A stretch of 64,000 nucleotides of DNA from Epiperipatus broadwayi (GCA_028023455.1 JAQFVV010000280.1:1112001-1176000), one strand, 5' to 3'. Positions 49,785 through 61,689 are shown, numbered from the stretch's first letter. The notes: generated by a model not told the origin, from the letters alone. Program-made: numbers and translations.

Positions 49785-51310
49785 GCACAGGTTACAGGAG
49801 ATGTAATGACTATTGAATGAATATTCCAGATGATCATGACTATGAAAACAGAACTCGTCAACAGCATGGATGCGAAAATGGATAGCATGAAAGCAGAACT
49901 CACTAATATAAAGAACACCAACATGAACAGCTTGGATGTAAATATGAACGGCCTGACGGGACATATGAATGGCGTGGATACAAAAATGGATAAAATATAA
50001 CATGGATAGCATCAAAGAAGATTGGAAAACGAAATGATGAGATGGAAAACAAATTATTGCTGATATGGAACAGCTGTCTCTGAGTGTCAATAATGTTCAG
50101 AGCGATAACAGGGAATTGAGACAAGAACTAGTAGAAATAAGAAGGGAGATGGAGGAGAAAGATACCCGTAGCCAGCAAAGATTCGAAGACTTTAGATGTA
50201 CCATCTGAAGTCAGATAGACCTTAAGTTTTGCGAGATGACTCGAGACCACAAAGACTTCAATAGCAAAGTATGCATAGGCCGAGAGAAATACCGAGAATA
50301 AATTTAAAGAATTTGAAGGCATTCAAACAAAAATAGAACAACTCCATTTATGGCAGATGCACACAACAATGCCATTGAATCAATAGTTCACAGCATAAAA
50401 TGTCTGGGAGACAAACTAGCCGCAAACAGACAGGAAATATCTCAGACAAGGAAAACCTGGGAAAGATGGCTGAAAGTATAAATGAAATGCACAACCAGGT
50501 TGACCAACTGAGTGGAGCCATCAATCAGAGGTTTGAGGCCCTCAAATCCCAGCTATGCCCAAGAACAACAGCATTTGTGGTATGACCAATTAGGGATAAT
50601 CAAGTGACTGACTGGCAGGGAGAAGTGTGATGAAATGATTGATGGCCTGGAAATCATCCTCAAGGCCCCCAATAGAATGTGTGACCAGTGCTAAGCAGCC
50701 AGTTTCCCCCACCAAGAACCATTAGGGATTGAAGTCTCATTTCGATTTCAACATGGGAGGAATCATACCTATCACAACATGGAAGGAATCATACCTATTA
50801 CATGCCATATTGACCAGGTCACACATGTACCCACCCTTCCCCTGAATTTCAGGGAGATGTCCAATGGGTACAACCATGTGACACAAGTCAATGCCATCAA
50901 TCAATTCGTAAGGCTAAAATTCTTCAAAGGATTTGCCAATGAGGCCCCAATAGAACATCTAAGGTGCTTCAACCTGTATTTTTCTGTGAATCACAATTTG
51001 ACAGGGTGATAAATTGATCATCGCCTACAGCCACCTCCAAGGGGATGCACTGATGTGGGAGTCATTATCCCAGACCCCGTCCACTTTTGAAGACTGCCAG
51101 ACATTGCTGGTTAAGAATTTCTGGAATCGCCAGTTTTGAAGACTGCCAGACATTACTGGTAAAGAATTTCTGGAATCACGATAGGCAAGAAGCCATGCTA
51201 TACCAATTGTTCCAGGAGAAGTACCAACAAACATCAGGGTATTTCAACGAAATGGTTTCGTCACCAGGCTGCCAAATTAAGGAATTTAAACATGTACCAT
51301 TTGAATGAAA
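49785..51310 (+). pseudogene. LTR-retrotransposon gag relic with N-terminal coiled coil
   Basis: The first 300 bp encode a Met-rich coiled coil with recurring short units (SMDAKMDSMKAEL, then SLDVNMNGL, HMNGVDTKMDKI), continued by RELRQELVEIRREMEEKD around 50130. The capsid-like part follows at 50779-51006 with VRLKFFKGFANEAPIEHLRC, then SHLQGDALMWESLSQTPSTF and FEDCQTLLVKNFWN, the W-rich capsid signature of Ty3/gypsy Gag. A 49-bp tandem duplication (51085-51182) shifts the frame in this region. Many stops mark it as a relic. It runs directly into integrase sequence with no protease, RT or RNase H between. It lies inside the unit bounded by copies A and B. Confidence 0.75.
51085..51182. repeat. 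49-bp tandem duplication in gag
   Basis: TTTTGAAGACTGCCAGACAT begins both copies, at 51085 and 51134. Because 49 is not a multiple of three it shifts the gag frame. Confidence 0.88.
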
Positions 51311-52300
51311 GTTGAGATAATAAAGATAGTCAAAAGAAATCTATCCCTTAGAATCGATCAGTTTCTTACCTGCTCCACACCAAAAATATTGAGCAAAGGA
51401 TGGAGTTGTTAAGCAGCATCACTCCAAGACTAGTTTGCTTAAGAGCCAAGCCAGTAAAACAGATCTATATTAACTATAAAATCAATCATACCAGAAAGAC
51501 CAAATGAGATCCTAGTGATCTACTATTATGGGCCATTGCCCCCATTTAACAAACAAAAATACTTGCTATACCAATTGTTCCAGGAGAAGTACCAACAAAC
51601 ATCAGGGTATTTCAACAAAATGGTTTCGTCACCAGGTTGCCAAATTAAGGAATTTAAACATGTACCATTTGAATGAAAGTTGAGATAATAAAGATAGTCA
51701 AAAGAAATCTATCCCTTAGAATCTATCAGTTTCTTCCCTGCTCCACACCAAAAATATTGAGCAAATGATGGAATTGTTAAGCAGCATCACTCCAAGACTA
51801 GTTTGCTTAAGAGCCAAGCCAGTAAACCAGAACTATATTAACTATGAAATCAATCATACCAGAAAGACCAAATGAGATCCTAGTGATCTACTATTATGGG
51901 CCATTGCCCCCATTTAACAAACAAAAATACTTGCTATACCAATTGTTCCAGGAGAAGTACCAACAAACATCAGGGTATTTCAACAAAATGGTTTCGTCAC
52001 CAGGTTGCCAAATTAAGGAATTTAAACATGTACCATTTGAATGAAAGTTGAGATAATAAAGATAGTCAAAAGAAATCTATCCCTTAGAATCGATCAGTTT
52101 CTTCCCTGCTCCACACCAAAAATATTGAGCAAATGATGGAATTGTTAAGCAGCATCACTCCAAGACTAGTTTGCTTAAGAGCCAAGCCAGTAAACCAGAA
52201 CTATATTAACTATGAAATCAATCATACCAGAAAGACCAAATGAGATCCTAGTGATCTACTATTATGGGCCATTGCCCCCATATAACAAACAAAAATACTT
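51197..52300. repeat. Triplicated 368-bp unit spanning a gag-integrase junction
   Basis: Three copies (51197-51564, 51565-51932, 51933-52300) start GCTATACCAATTGTTCCAGG and end AACAAACAAAAATACTT, with only a few differences. Each begins with the end of gag (LYQLFQEKYQQTSGYFN) and ends with the start of the integrase core (NEILVIYYYGPLPP). Thus gag and integrase were joined by loss of the intervening protease, RT and RNase H before the unit was tripled. The first catalytic Asp of integrase (expected before the YGP) is Tyr in all copies. Confidence 0.9.
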
Positions 52301-53110
52301 GTTAGTCACCTATGATCTCTTTTTCAAATATGTCGTTGCTTACCCAATACTAGATGTACGATCAAGGTTTGCACATCCTCCAATTCATGGGGATAGGAAA
52401 GCCTAAGGCTATTTTAACTGATCATGGTACTCTTTCTTATCCAAGGAGTGGAAAAAATATGTGGAAAAATCTCGAATAAAACACTGCTAACCTCCATTAG
52501 GAATCCACAGTCAAACCCATGCAAATGTGTCATGTGGGAGCTTGAACGTTTGTTTAGTGCCTGTTAAGAGGGAGAGAACATCACATAAGAGGCAAAACTC
52601 TCCATACAGTAGTGCCACTCATTGCCATCCAGAATAATCAATGGATGCCAGAAGGCTTGTGCATAATATCCCCCATCTAGTGCTTACTCATCAATATCCC
52701 CAGACTAGTTTCTGGCTTGTGGCCTTCGTCATTGAGGAGCATTGGATCTGAGAGTACTGCATCTAGATCTTATGATCTAATGCAACCTTCCAGTTGCTAG
52801 TCTGGGGATATGGGATGTGTAGGCACTAGATGAGAATTTTATGCACAAGCCTTCTGGCATCTATTGATTACTCTGACTGGCACTGAGTGTCCCTACTATA
52901 TGGAGAGTTGCTTGTTTTAGAGGGAGAACATAAAGAGTGGCTAAAGCAGACAATACACGTAATCAACTACATCAATTGGAGTAAAAGTGAATCAACTGGA
53001 TTCATGCCCATCCGACTACACTTTAATCACACTACATCTATGCTATTCGCAAAATACCAACCTATGGCTACTCTAAAAATAAAATAGATGCAGAAAAGAA
53101 TAGACTAAAG
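52212..53110 (+). pseudogene. LTR-retrotransposon integrase core relic
   Basis: After the third repeat unit, the integrase core continues with KYLLVTYDLFFKYVVAYPIL and then KAILTDHGT (about 52405-52435), which holds the second catalytic Asp. Then come KKYVEKSRIKHC, and a CECVMWELERLF segment (about 52519-52555) where the Glu of the DDE triad is expected. The first Asp is replaced by Tyr (IYYYGP). A 325-bp double MITE interrupts it at 52590-52914. Sequence resumes with EGEHKEWLKQTIHVINYIN (from 52920) and FMPIRLHFNH (about 53000). It cannot have been active in this form. Confidence 0.8.
52590..52914. mobile_element. Head-to-head double copy of the 150-bp MITE
   Basis: The left half (52590-52717) and the right half (about 52797-52914) are inverted copies of the element at 36740-36889. 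Each includes GCAAAACTCTCCATA-type ends and the internal GGCTTGTGCAT and AGTGC(C)TACTCATC segments. They are separated by about 80 bp containing a hairpin (GCATTGGATCT ... AGATCTTATGATCTAATGC). It sits inside the integrase relic; AGAGGGAGAACAT-like sequence occurs on both sides. Confidence 0.75.
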
Positions 53111-53988
53111 GCTTGTGAGAGACTCGCCAAAATAGCAAGTCACAGGAACCAAAATACAAAAAAGTCCCCACACAAATTTAAGATTGGAGATAAAAGTTCT
53201 AATAAAAACTCCACACCCAAGTAGATCCCAGGAAAATAAGTACCATAAGTTTATAATACATGTGATGGACCATATACCATTGTTAAGCAAATAGGTCCCT
53301 CACATTTTGAATAAACTGGGAAGGAGAGATTCGGGGTATATATAATACCTGCATCTTAAAATCTTTCTTTGGCTGCTCCAAATAACCTATGATGACCATC
53401 AAATCAATCATGCAGCTAAAGAATGACAGTAACCATAAAGCAAGGTATAAAAATGATGTAAATCACATCAGAGAAAAGTAAAAACATGTGGTCAAAAAAT
53501 GTATAAGACTAGGGATATTAAATTTGATGAGGGTATTCCTAGTTAATGCTCAAACACAGTCACTGGGATACCCTGAAACTAACCAAGACATAGGAAATCA
53601 ATCCAATCCAATAAATGGATACTCTAATATTTAACTAGACCTTCATGAATCCACTGAGTCTTGAAAGGGAGCAGGAAGAAGGCTAGCAAATAGACCCATG
53701 GCTAGACCCATATGCCATCTGCATTAGAGGCATATAACCGGATAAGTCTTGACCATAAGGCCATCAAAGCCCCTAAATCTAGATCATGCCACAAATGTTA
53801 TGGCTTATTCATAAGAAAGATGGTTAAACTACTCAGCTATAAGGATACGAAGTAATCAAGAAATAGGTTAGCAACCCTTCATCCAATTCAAGAAAAAAAA
53901 AGCCTTACATTAAAAACATGCCAGCACACTTAGGAGTGTTAAAATCTGAATACAAATTAAAATTTTAACCCTGTAAGGGAAGCAGAGT
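53111..53988. other. Remainder of the A-B internal region
   Basis: This stretch contains broken frames with no recognised domain, probably the end of pol and a 3' untranslated region. It ends with GTAAGGGAAGCAGAG (53974-53988), a purine-rich tract immediately before copy B, in the position of a polypurine tract. Confidence 0.45.
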
Positions 53989-55436
53989 TGTAAGAGGACT
54001 TACAAACTATCACCCACCTGCACTAAGCTATACCATACTAAGCCTAACCAAGCAATTGTTAAACAATTGCTTATTCTTTTTCAAACTCAGATTTATACAC
54101 TAAACACTGTGATCAGAAAGTAATGTTTTTTTTTTATAAATTAAGATAAAGTTTCAAATTAGACACTAAGAAAATAAATACATTACATCATCAACTAACC
54201 AACATTATGATGTGAATAATGACCTAATGTCAAGCATATTGCTAAGCAACCAGATTTGGAAATGAAAAGATAATCCCAATAAATATTTATTTTAATTACA
54301 TTACATTGATGTACAATTACATAATAATAGATAAATGCAGCAAGCATGAGAAAGTCATCATCTTGACAAACATATTATTTTTTTTGACAAAGCAAGATGG
54401 ACATGTTTGATTTGGAAAACAAATTTCAATTGCATAAGAGTAAACAGTAATTTACTTCATCCGTCAATATAAACCAAAACCTGAAATACCTCCTAGATAT
54501 GGAGCAATTGTTAAAAAGAAAACTTCAAATTTACATAAAATCATTGCAAGAGAATAAATAAATAACTACTAACAATCAGCAAATAGTTTTTTTGCACCAT
54601 TTCCCTATGCATAAAAACAATACATACTAGCGAGGGTACTGCAATGTGGTCTGGCTAAAAAAACTATTTTGTAGGAGGCCGAATGCCAGCTTTTCAAGCC
54701 TATAGAAGCATTATGATGTGTGAGATGCCTTTCTTTATTAAATACTGGTCGATGATGATTTTCAGTGGATCTTCTGCTTCTTCAAAGGAAATGAACTGGA
54801 CAGCATTGGTGATCTATGATTTCGGAGTAGTGTGCCTCAATTAAACTTACGGATGGTACACTGCCCGAGAGGATCTATCACCAGTGTGAATAGACTTTGA
54901 ACATGATGGATAGGGCTTGCCAGACTCAGAAATTGATTTTTTAAAAATTTTATTCACTTGATTTGTATTTTTATTTTATTTGTTATTTATCACCTTATTT
55001 TTACTTTTCTTTTTTCATTTCCACTTTTGGAAACTTTATATTTCAGAAAATGGGAAAGTTTATTTTAAGCATAGAGGGGGCAAGAGTTAGATTTCATAAA
55101 CATTTTATTGTATTAAATAAAATTTAGGTCTACACATCCCTCTAGTAGCTTGACGTCATCTCACTGAATGTGGAATAAGATAAGATCTTGATGTTGTTTC
55201 ACATTAAAAGCATATAGTAGTGACGCAATAGAGTTTTCATTATTTGTTAATTGTTTTACTAACCCTCATTATATATTCATTTTTCCATGTACATGACTAA
55301 CTTCCTTGAGTAGACGGTTTCTCCTATCAATATTAGGGAATCACATATAGATACAGTAGAGGTCCTCTCCAGAAGGATGATAATACTCATTGACAATCAG
55401 ACAGCAAGCCTTACTCTATAATATATATATATATCT
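53989..55436 (+). mobile_element. Direct ~1.5-kb repeat, copy B (probable 3' LTR)
   Basis: This copy begins TGTAAGAGGACTTACAAAC after a purine-rich tract, and matches copy A (44697-46224) throughout, ending near GCCTTACTCTATA where copy A has CCTTACTTTACA. The copies share gene order and orientation with the gag-integrase relic between them, as LTRs would. They differ noticeably, so the insertion is old. Sequence after the end is AT microsatellite. Confidence 0.7.
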
Positions 55437-55546
55437 AATGCTTATTTCAGAACAATTCCATCTTGAATGAAGAAAAGATTAAAGTTCAAGAAAATAAAAA
55501 ATTTATTTGAAGTAAAATCTTAAAACATTAATTTATTGCACAAGTA
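55312..55546. repeat. About 235-bp direct repeat, first copy
   Basis: TTGAGTAGACGGTTTCTCCT starts this copy; a matching copy lies at 59373-59596. The repeat covers the last part of LTR copy B plus about 110 bp beyond it, through TAATTTATTGCA. It therefore flanks the plus-strand gypsy pol on the left. Confidence 0.85.
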
Positions 55547-55547
55547 A

Positions 55548-58500
55548 AGACGAAGTCAACACCATCAAGTCAGACAAGGAGATCGGGTAGGGTTGAAGGA
55601 ACCCAAACCTTGTAATACAACCCGGAAGGAGTTTAAGAAATTCTTCCCAGTATACCAAGGAATTCATAAGATATTTAAAACCATCAGTAAAGGGGGGGGG
55701 GCAGAAGTCATGAATAGAGCAGGATTTGAACCAGGAGAATGATCTGAATAACTAATAGATGATATACAAGGTGATAGTGGGTCGGGTATATTGCTGCTAT
55801 ATATAAACAATTGGAAAAAAATATCTAAAGCCAACACAAAAGTAAAAATACATAATGTGGACATCAAAGTAAAGATGTTAATGGGAATTCTATTAAAATA
55901 ATGGGAAAAGTAGATGCTCCAGTAGTGTTTAGAGAGAAAGAATTTACACTGCTAGTCTATATAGTTGGAAAAAAAATAAGCCAATTAATAGGGAGAGAAT
56001 GTTTTAGTCACCTGGGAATACAATTTTTCATTGTAAAAATAATTTTGACAGAAAAAGAAATGGTAAAATTATACCCAGACTTATTTACACAAGATCTGGG
56101 CTTAATTAAAACAAACCTGGTGGAAATACATTTAGCGGATAATGTAAGAACAGTAATGTGTAAGCCACATAAAATTCCTTTTCCACAAAGGTAAAGGGTG
56201 GAAGTCAAGTTAAAACATTTAGCGGCATATTAACCCCAGTAGAGGAGGCAGAATGGGCCACACCAATTGTGGTAATAACAAAACTGGATGGAGAAGTTAG
56301 ATTGTGTGGTGATTATCATGTTACAGTTAACAAATATTTGAATAAAGATGTATACCAGGTACCCAATGTATGCAAAATACTAGCTAATTTGTCGAAGGCA
56401 AAATATTTTGCTAAATTAGACCTAAACTCTGCATACCATTAGATTAAAGTTACGAACACAGCAAAAATGTTAACATTAACCACACCTTTTGGGCTATATA
56501 AATGCAATCAGTTGCTGTTTGGAATTACGACAGCGCCGAATATTTTTCAGGCAAAGTTAAACATGATATTGCAAAGAATTGAAGGGGTGATGCCATATTA
56601 TGACAATATATTAATAACTGCGACATCTAGTGGAAGTATTTTTCAGGCAAAGTTAAACATGATATTGCAAAGAATTGAAGGGGTGATGCCATATTATTAC
56701 AATATATTAATAACTGTGACATCTAATGGAAGTAGAGTTTTAAAAGTATGTGATAGGTTGAATAGGGCAGGTGTAAAACAAACTAGAAAAATGTGTATGG
56801 GAAGCAAAAGAATTAAACTTTCTAGTTATACGATTTCAGAAAAGGGAAGCGCCCTTTGAATGACAAAGTTTGGGCAGTAAAAAATGCAGTAAGATCTAAA
56901 AATATAAAACAGTTGCAAGTGTTTCTCGGTCTCGTAAATTTTTTTGAACCTTTTCTGAAAAATAAGACAATGGTAGCTATTCCGTCATACGAATTACTAC
57001 GTAAAGGGCAAACATGAGTTTTTGAAAAAACTAAAGATCTATTAGTACCGGATAAGCTGTTAGTGCATTTTGATAGATCAAGACGTTAGAATCACTACAG
57101 ATGCATCAGAATGGGGAGTAGGTGCAATCCTAGATTATCTGATAGAGGGATGTGGGCACCCTGTGGCATTTGCATCTAGAACTTTTTCAAAGGCAAAAAG
57201 AAATTACAGCTAGATAGATAAAGACGCGCTGGCAATTATATTTGCAGTGAAGAAATTGCACCAATTTTATTTTTTGGCTGAAAATTTGAGATAATAACAG
57301 ATTATAAGCCATTGCCGTGCAACTCTGGAACATTTAAATCTGCATATGTTAAGATGGCATAATGTATTGGGTTCATATGATTTTATATTGAAATACAAGA
57401 AGGGAAAGGAAATTACCCACGTGAATGCTTTATCGAGAAGAAGCCAATAGAGAGTGAAATTGAGGTGAATTATATTGATAACATGAATTCCTAGGTTGTA
57501 AATAGTAAACTGTTAAGTGGTGGACTAACGAAGATAAAGGATCTCGTGTGTTGACAACCTGGATTGAGAAAGGTCGGCCCAAATGCAAACCAAAAAAATT
57601 AGCAATGGGGTTTTGGGTGAATAGAGAACACTTATCGATATGTAGGGGAGAATGCATGGACAGAGTTGTAATCCCTCTGGTAGGTAGAGATAAAGTATTA
57701 AATTTACTTCACCAAGGTCACCCGGGCATAAGGCTTGCAAAAGCTTTAGTGCATAGTTATGTCTAGTGGCCTCAAATAAATAATGGTATTGAAAAATTCA
57801 TTAAGAAATGTTCACCATGTCAGTCGGAAGGCTCATTCCCAGCTAAGCAGTATTTATCTTGGCCGAAAGCAGTTAAACCATGGGGACGTTTACATATAGA
57901 CCACACAGGACTGATTGATGGAAAATTAATGCTCATTATGACGGATGCTTACAAAGTGGATAGAGTGTCACCCGGTAAAAAATACAAGTGCACAGGAAGC
58001 TATAAACTGTTTAAAGACAGTATGTTATATACATGGATTTCTGGAAGTGATATCAGATAACGCCGTGGGATTTGTAAGCGAAGAGCTGAATAAATTTTTT
58101 GATAGTTATGGAATCAAACGTGTATGCACCACCGTATCACCCTGAGTGAAACGGATTAGCGGAGAATGCCATAGGACAAGTAAAGAAATGTTTAAAGAAG
58201 AATAAAAATGTGAATATACACCATACTTTACGGGAATTTATGTTAAACCAGCATTCAGCACCATCAACGGTGACCAGGAAATAACCAGCAGAACTGCTAT
58301 GTGGGTGGAAGTTAAGAATTAAGCTAGAGATTTTACGTCCCACTGCCCAAAAAATCATGTGCCAAGAAACACCTCGAAAATTGTTAGGAATGGGTGATCC
58401 AATATGGATAAGAGATGTTATTCGTAAAGTGTGGGTAAAAGGAACAATTGAGAAAGTAATATCACAGCAAGTATATGATAAATGACATGTGAATCACATA
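55548..58500 (+). pseudogene. Ty3/gypsy pol relic (protease end, RT, RNase H, integrase)
   Basis: The protease end is open at 55901-56191 (VDAPVVFREKEFTL, then LIGRECFSHLG). RT starts with EAEWATPIVVI-type sequence near 56245, has LTLTTPFGLYKCN at 56470, and the active site YYDN at 56596-56607, where the second Asp of the expected (Y/F)xDD is Asn. A 96-bp in-frame duplication repeats this site. RNase H shows ITTDASEWGVGAIL (57090) and DALAIIFAVKKLHQFY. Integrase has HQGHPGIRLAKALVHSYV (57707) with C..C (CSPCQS), DHTG (about 57900), SDNAVGF (58055) and NGLAENAIG (about 58150), so all three DDE residues are present. Stops and frameshifts are frequent. Gag is missing. Confidence 0.85.
56541..56732. 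repeat. In-frame 96-bp duplication of the RT active site
   Basis: TATTTTTCAGGCAAAGTTAA starts copies at 56541 and 56637. The 32-codon unit contains the catalytic region; copy 1 reads YYDN and copy 2 YYYN. Being a multiple of three, it keeps the frame but repeats the palm active-site strand. Confidence 0.9.
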
Positions 58501-58748
58501 CGTTAAATGGAACCGAAAGAGATGCAGATGGATATGTTCGAACAACTACAACCACAGGAAATGAGCGATAACACAGTAGGAATTACCAGAAGACACGCTA
58601 GGAAGAGATGAAAAAGAAGAGAGCGATTGTCAACTTAAAGTGGGAAAAGGAAAATCACCTAGACTCATATGCAATAAAAGAAAGCCTCTCCATTTAAATG
58701 ATTATGTTTGTGGGAAAAATAATCTACTTCTGGAGTGAGGGAAGGAAG

Positions 58749-59372
58749 TGTGTTTAACGGTGAAATAAATATAATTTTTGTAAATATTACTCCAGAAGTA
58801 GATATATATGTTAAACTTAAATTTGTGTAAATAGAAATATTTAGAAATTCAAACTTTAATAATATGTATAATGAAAATAATTATAATATTTTGAAAGACA
58901 CTAATAGGATAATTGGAAAAGATAAGTACAGAGATAAAGAGGCATGGTAATTAAAGAGAAGCAGAGATTAAAAGGAACTGATAAGAAAACAGGCGGGACT
59001 ATATAAAGTGTGTTGGAGAGGAGCATGCGTTTTTTGCTGTTGTTTCCTGATTGAGATCAGAGCTAAGACTTTTTTTTAGCTGATCAGGACCTATGAGAGA
59101 TAAGAACCCAGATTTATCGGATCTGAAGGTTCAAAAGTCTGACTACGGTAAATATAATCCTCTCAATCTTTTATTTAGTACACCTTCAGGGCTCTATGTA
59201 GGGTTAAGTTAAACTGATGTAAACATTTAATTCAATTGACTAAATAAATCTTAGTAGTTAGTAATTTTCGTATTGGTTGTTTATTTGCGAACTAAGCTAA
59301 TTCACTTTAGTAATTTATTGTATGTTATTTGTCCTTGTTGTTTCTCTCACGGGGCAGATAATTCCATTTCAT
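58749..59372 (+). mobile_element. 3' LTR of the plus-strand gypsy element
   Basis: It begins TGTGTTTAACGG immediately after a purine-rich tract GTGAGGGAAGGAAG (58736-58748), the expected polypurine tract plus TG start. It contains a TATA box (CTATATAAAG, about 58999-59008) and a GC-richer downstream part. The 3' end is not fixed because no 5' LTR partner is present; it ends somewhere between 59345 and 59372. Confidence 0.65.
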
Positions 59373-59596
59373 TGAGTAGATGGTTTCTCCTATCAATATT
59401 AGGGAATCACATATACATATAGAAGGGGACCTCTCCTCCTCATTGTCAATCAGACAGCAAGCCTTACTCTTTAATATTTATATATATATCTAATGCTTAT
59501 TTCAGAACAATTCCATCTTGAATGAAGAAAAAACTAAAGTTAAGAAAATATAAAATTTATTTGAAATAAAATCTTAAAACATTAATTTATTGCAGA
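59373..59596. repeat. About 235-bp direct repeat, second copy
   Basis: TTGAGTAGATGGTTTCTCCT starts this copy, which runs through TAATTTATTGCAG with several substitutions and small deletions relative to 55312-55546. It follows the 3' LTR of the plus-strand gypsy element. Confidence 0.85.
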
Positions 59597-59599
59597 CAC

Positions 59600-61600
59600 T
59601 ATTAAGTTTTAAAGTAAAGACTTTAATTAATCTCAAATAAGGACAAAGAATAGCTATATAAATAACAATAAATAGAAGTGAAAGCAAAAAAAAAGATTAA
59701 ATAAAGCAATTGTCTACCTATTATTTTTTTTAGAAAAAAGCTTAGTATCTTCAAATATTTTTATAGGAGAAGCTAAAATAATATTGAATTTAATAAAATT
59801 ATATATTTTTATTAAATTATTAATTAATTAACTTTACCTGATTTAAAAAAAACAACAAATAAAGCGAATCCAACCTTACAAGCTTTTCACCCCTACACTA
59901 ACATAGGTATATTAAAAATAAAGAAGGAAAGAAATAATAATATAAGCAAAAGTATCCATTTTGGAATTTTTATTTTTTTTCCTGAAAGCCGCAAGCTATT
60001 TCTTTTTTCATTCTTATTTATACTAATAAGATTTATATTGTAATAAGAAAAAAAATGTAAATTTTTTTTTGTTTAATTTTATTTGTTTTTCTGAAAGTCG
60101 CGAATTATTTCTTTCATTCTTATTTATACCAGTAAGATATATATTTTAATAGAAAAAGAATATATTTTGTTTAGTTTAATTTTATTTGTAATAATAGATA
60201 AAAGTACACAGATTTATAACATCTAAAATTGAATAGCTGTGTTTGTATAAAAAAAGTTGTGAGAGAATCCAGGTTTTTTTTTTTAAATCTTGGTTTAGAA
60301 AGAAAGTTTTGGGATAAAGCTTTCTTGTTTAAAGAAACTGCAATCTCATTGTCAAAGGCCTTTTGTTTATTTCAGTTAACAAATAACCTTGTGTAACAGC
60401 ATTCCAGGAATTAAGCTGATTCAATATTTTCTGTTAATTAAGAAGAACTAACTTTTGTATTATTAACACAGCTAATATGGAAAAATGTACAATAGCTGAA
60501 AATCACATTTTCTTGGGATGAAAAATCTACTTAGTGCACTAGCCAACTAAATCTGGAAATATGTAGCCTTCTGCAAATACCAATTTTAAAAGTACATTTC
60601 TATATGTACTAACTGTTGAGGATCTAGACTAGCAATACCTGCTGTTTCTCATGATTTCTATCAACTTATTCATGATGAACATACGCATAAATCCAGTCAT
60701 ACCATCATTCTATTTGGAGAATAAATCAAGAAAAGCAACTTATTCATGATGAACATACGCATAAATCCAGTCATACCATCATTCTATTTGGAGAATAAAT
60801 CAAGAAAAGTACTCAAATAAAGCCTTAAACTTTAAAAACTGTCTTACAGATCAATTTTTAAAAAGGATTCAAACCTATATTTTTAGTGAATTGTAAAATC
60901 AGAATTCTCATATTATAGTAATATAAATGTTTATTTAAAATAAAAGGCCTTTATAAAAGAAAAAATAATAATATTTATAGAAAGTATTAAATTTAATATT
61001 AATGTTGTTTAAATAATTTTAGCATTTTATTTTCCCATTAAATATACATTAAAAGTTTTTTTGTAATCTCTTAGCCCAATTTTTCTCGAATGCTAAAGCA
61101 AATCTGGTACTTATGTATTAGATCTGCAATATATTAGATTGCTACGCCTTTTCACATTCATATCAATCCACTGATAGTTTTCTAATCTTGTGATCTGACC
61201 ATTGATGTGTAGACTTGGATCTTTTACAAACTTAAAATGATAAATTCATCAAAATGGACCATGTGTACATGATATTTTTGCAAGATTTACAAAGTTTATG
61301 GCAATCTGAATACATATGTGGAAAGGGGTAGCAGTTCTAATAACCAGACTAAATCTAGCAATACTAAAAATATGAATTTCACACAAAAATAAATCTGAAA
61401 AAGTACATTTTTAACAATACTAAAAACAAAAAATATTAAATATGAAATGGCATTATGCAATTCCCAAATGTTACTTTAAGTATGGACAAAACAATTATTA
61501 AATTACAAAACACTTAAAATATAGACATAACGGTTGTTTACTGTGTAATATATAACATGAATTGTCACAATGAAACAATCACTACTTTATTTTAAATGGA
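59600..61600. other. AT-rich stretch without recognised genes
   Basis: Apart from the 74-bp duplication this is AT-rich DNA with stops in all frames. No exon of RALGAPA and no transposon protein was recognised. Confidence 0.55.
60662..60809. repeat. 74-bp perfect tandem duplication
   Basis: CAACTTATTCATGATGAACA begins both copies, at 60662 and 60736, identical through AATCAAGAAAAG. Confidence 0.9.
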
Positions 61601-61689
61601 TAAAATTTTGTTTCAAAATGGAGACTAAAAGTAAAATTTTTAATTTTCTCCAAAATGGAGACTTACTTAACACATAATTGTGCAATATA

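Noticed and set aside
49698-50124. Minus-strand open frames of up to 130 codons rich in His, Ile and Phe.
   Set aside because: They are the antisense shadow of the Met-rich coiled-coil gag repeats on the plus strand.
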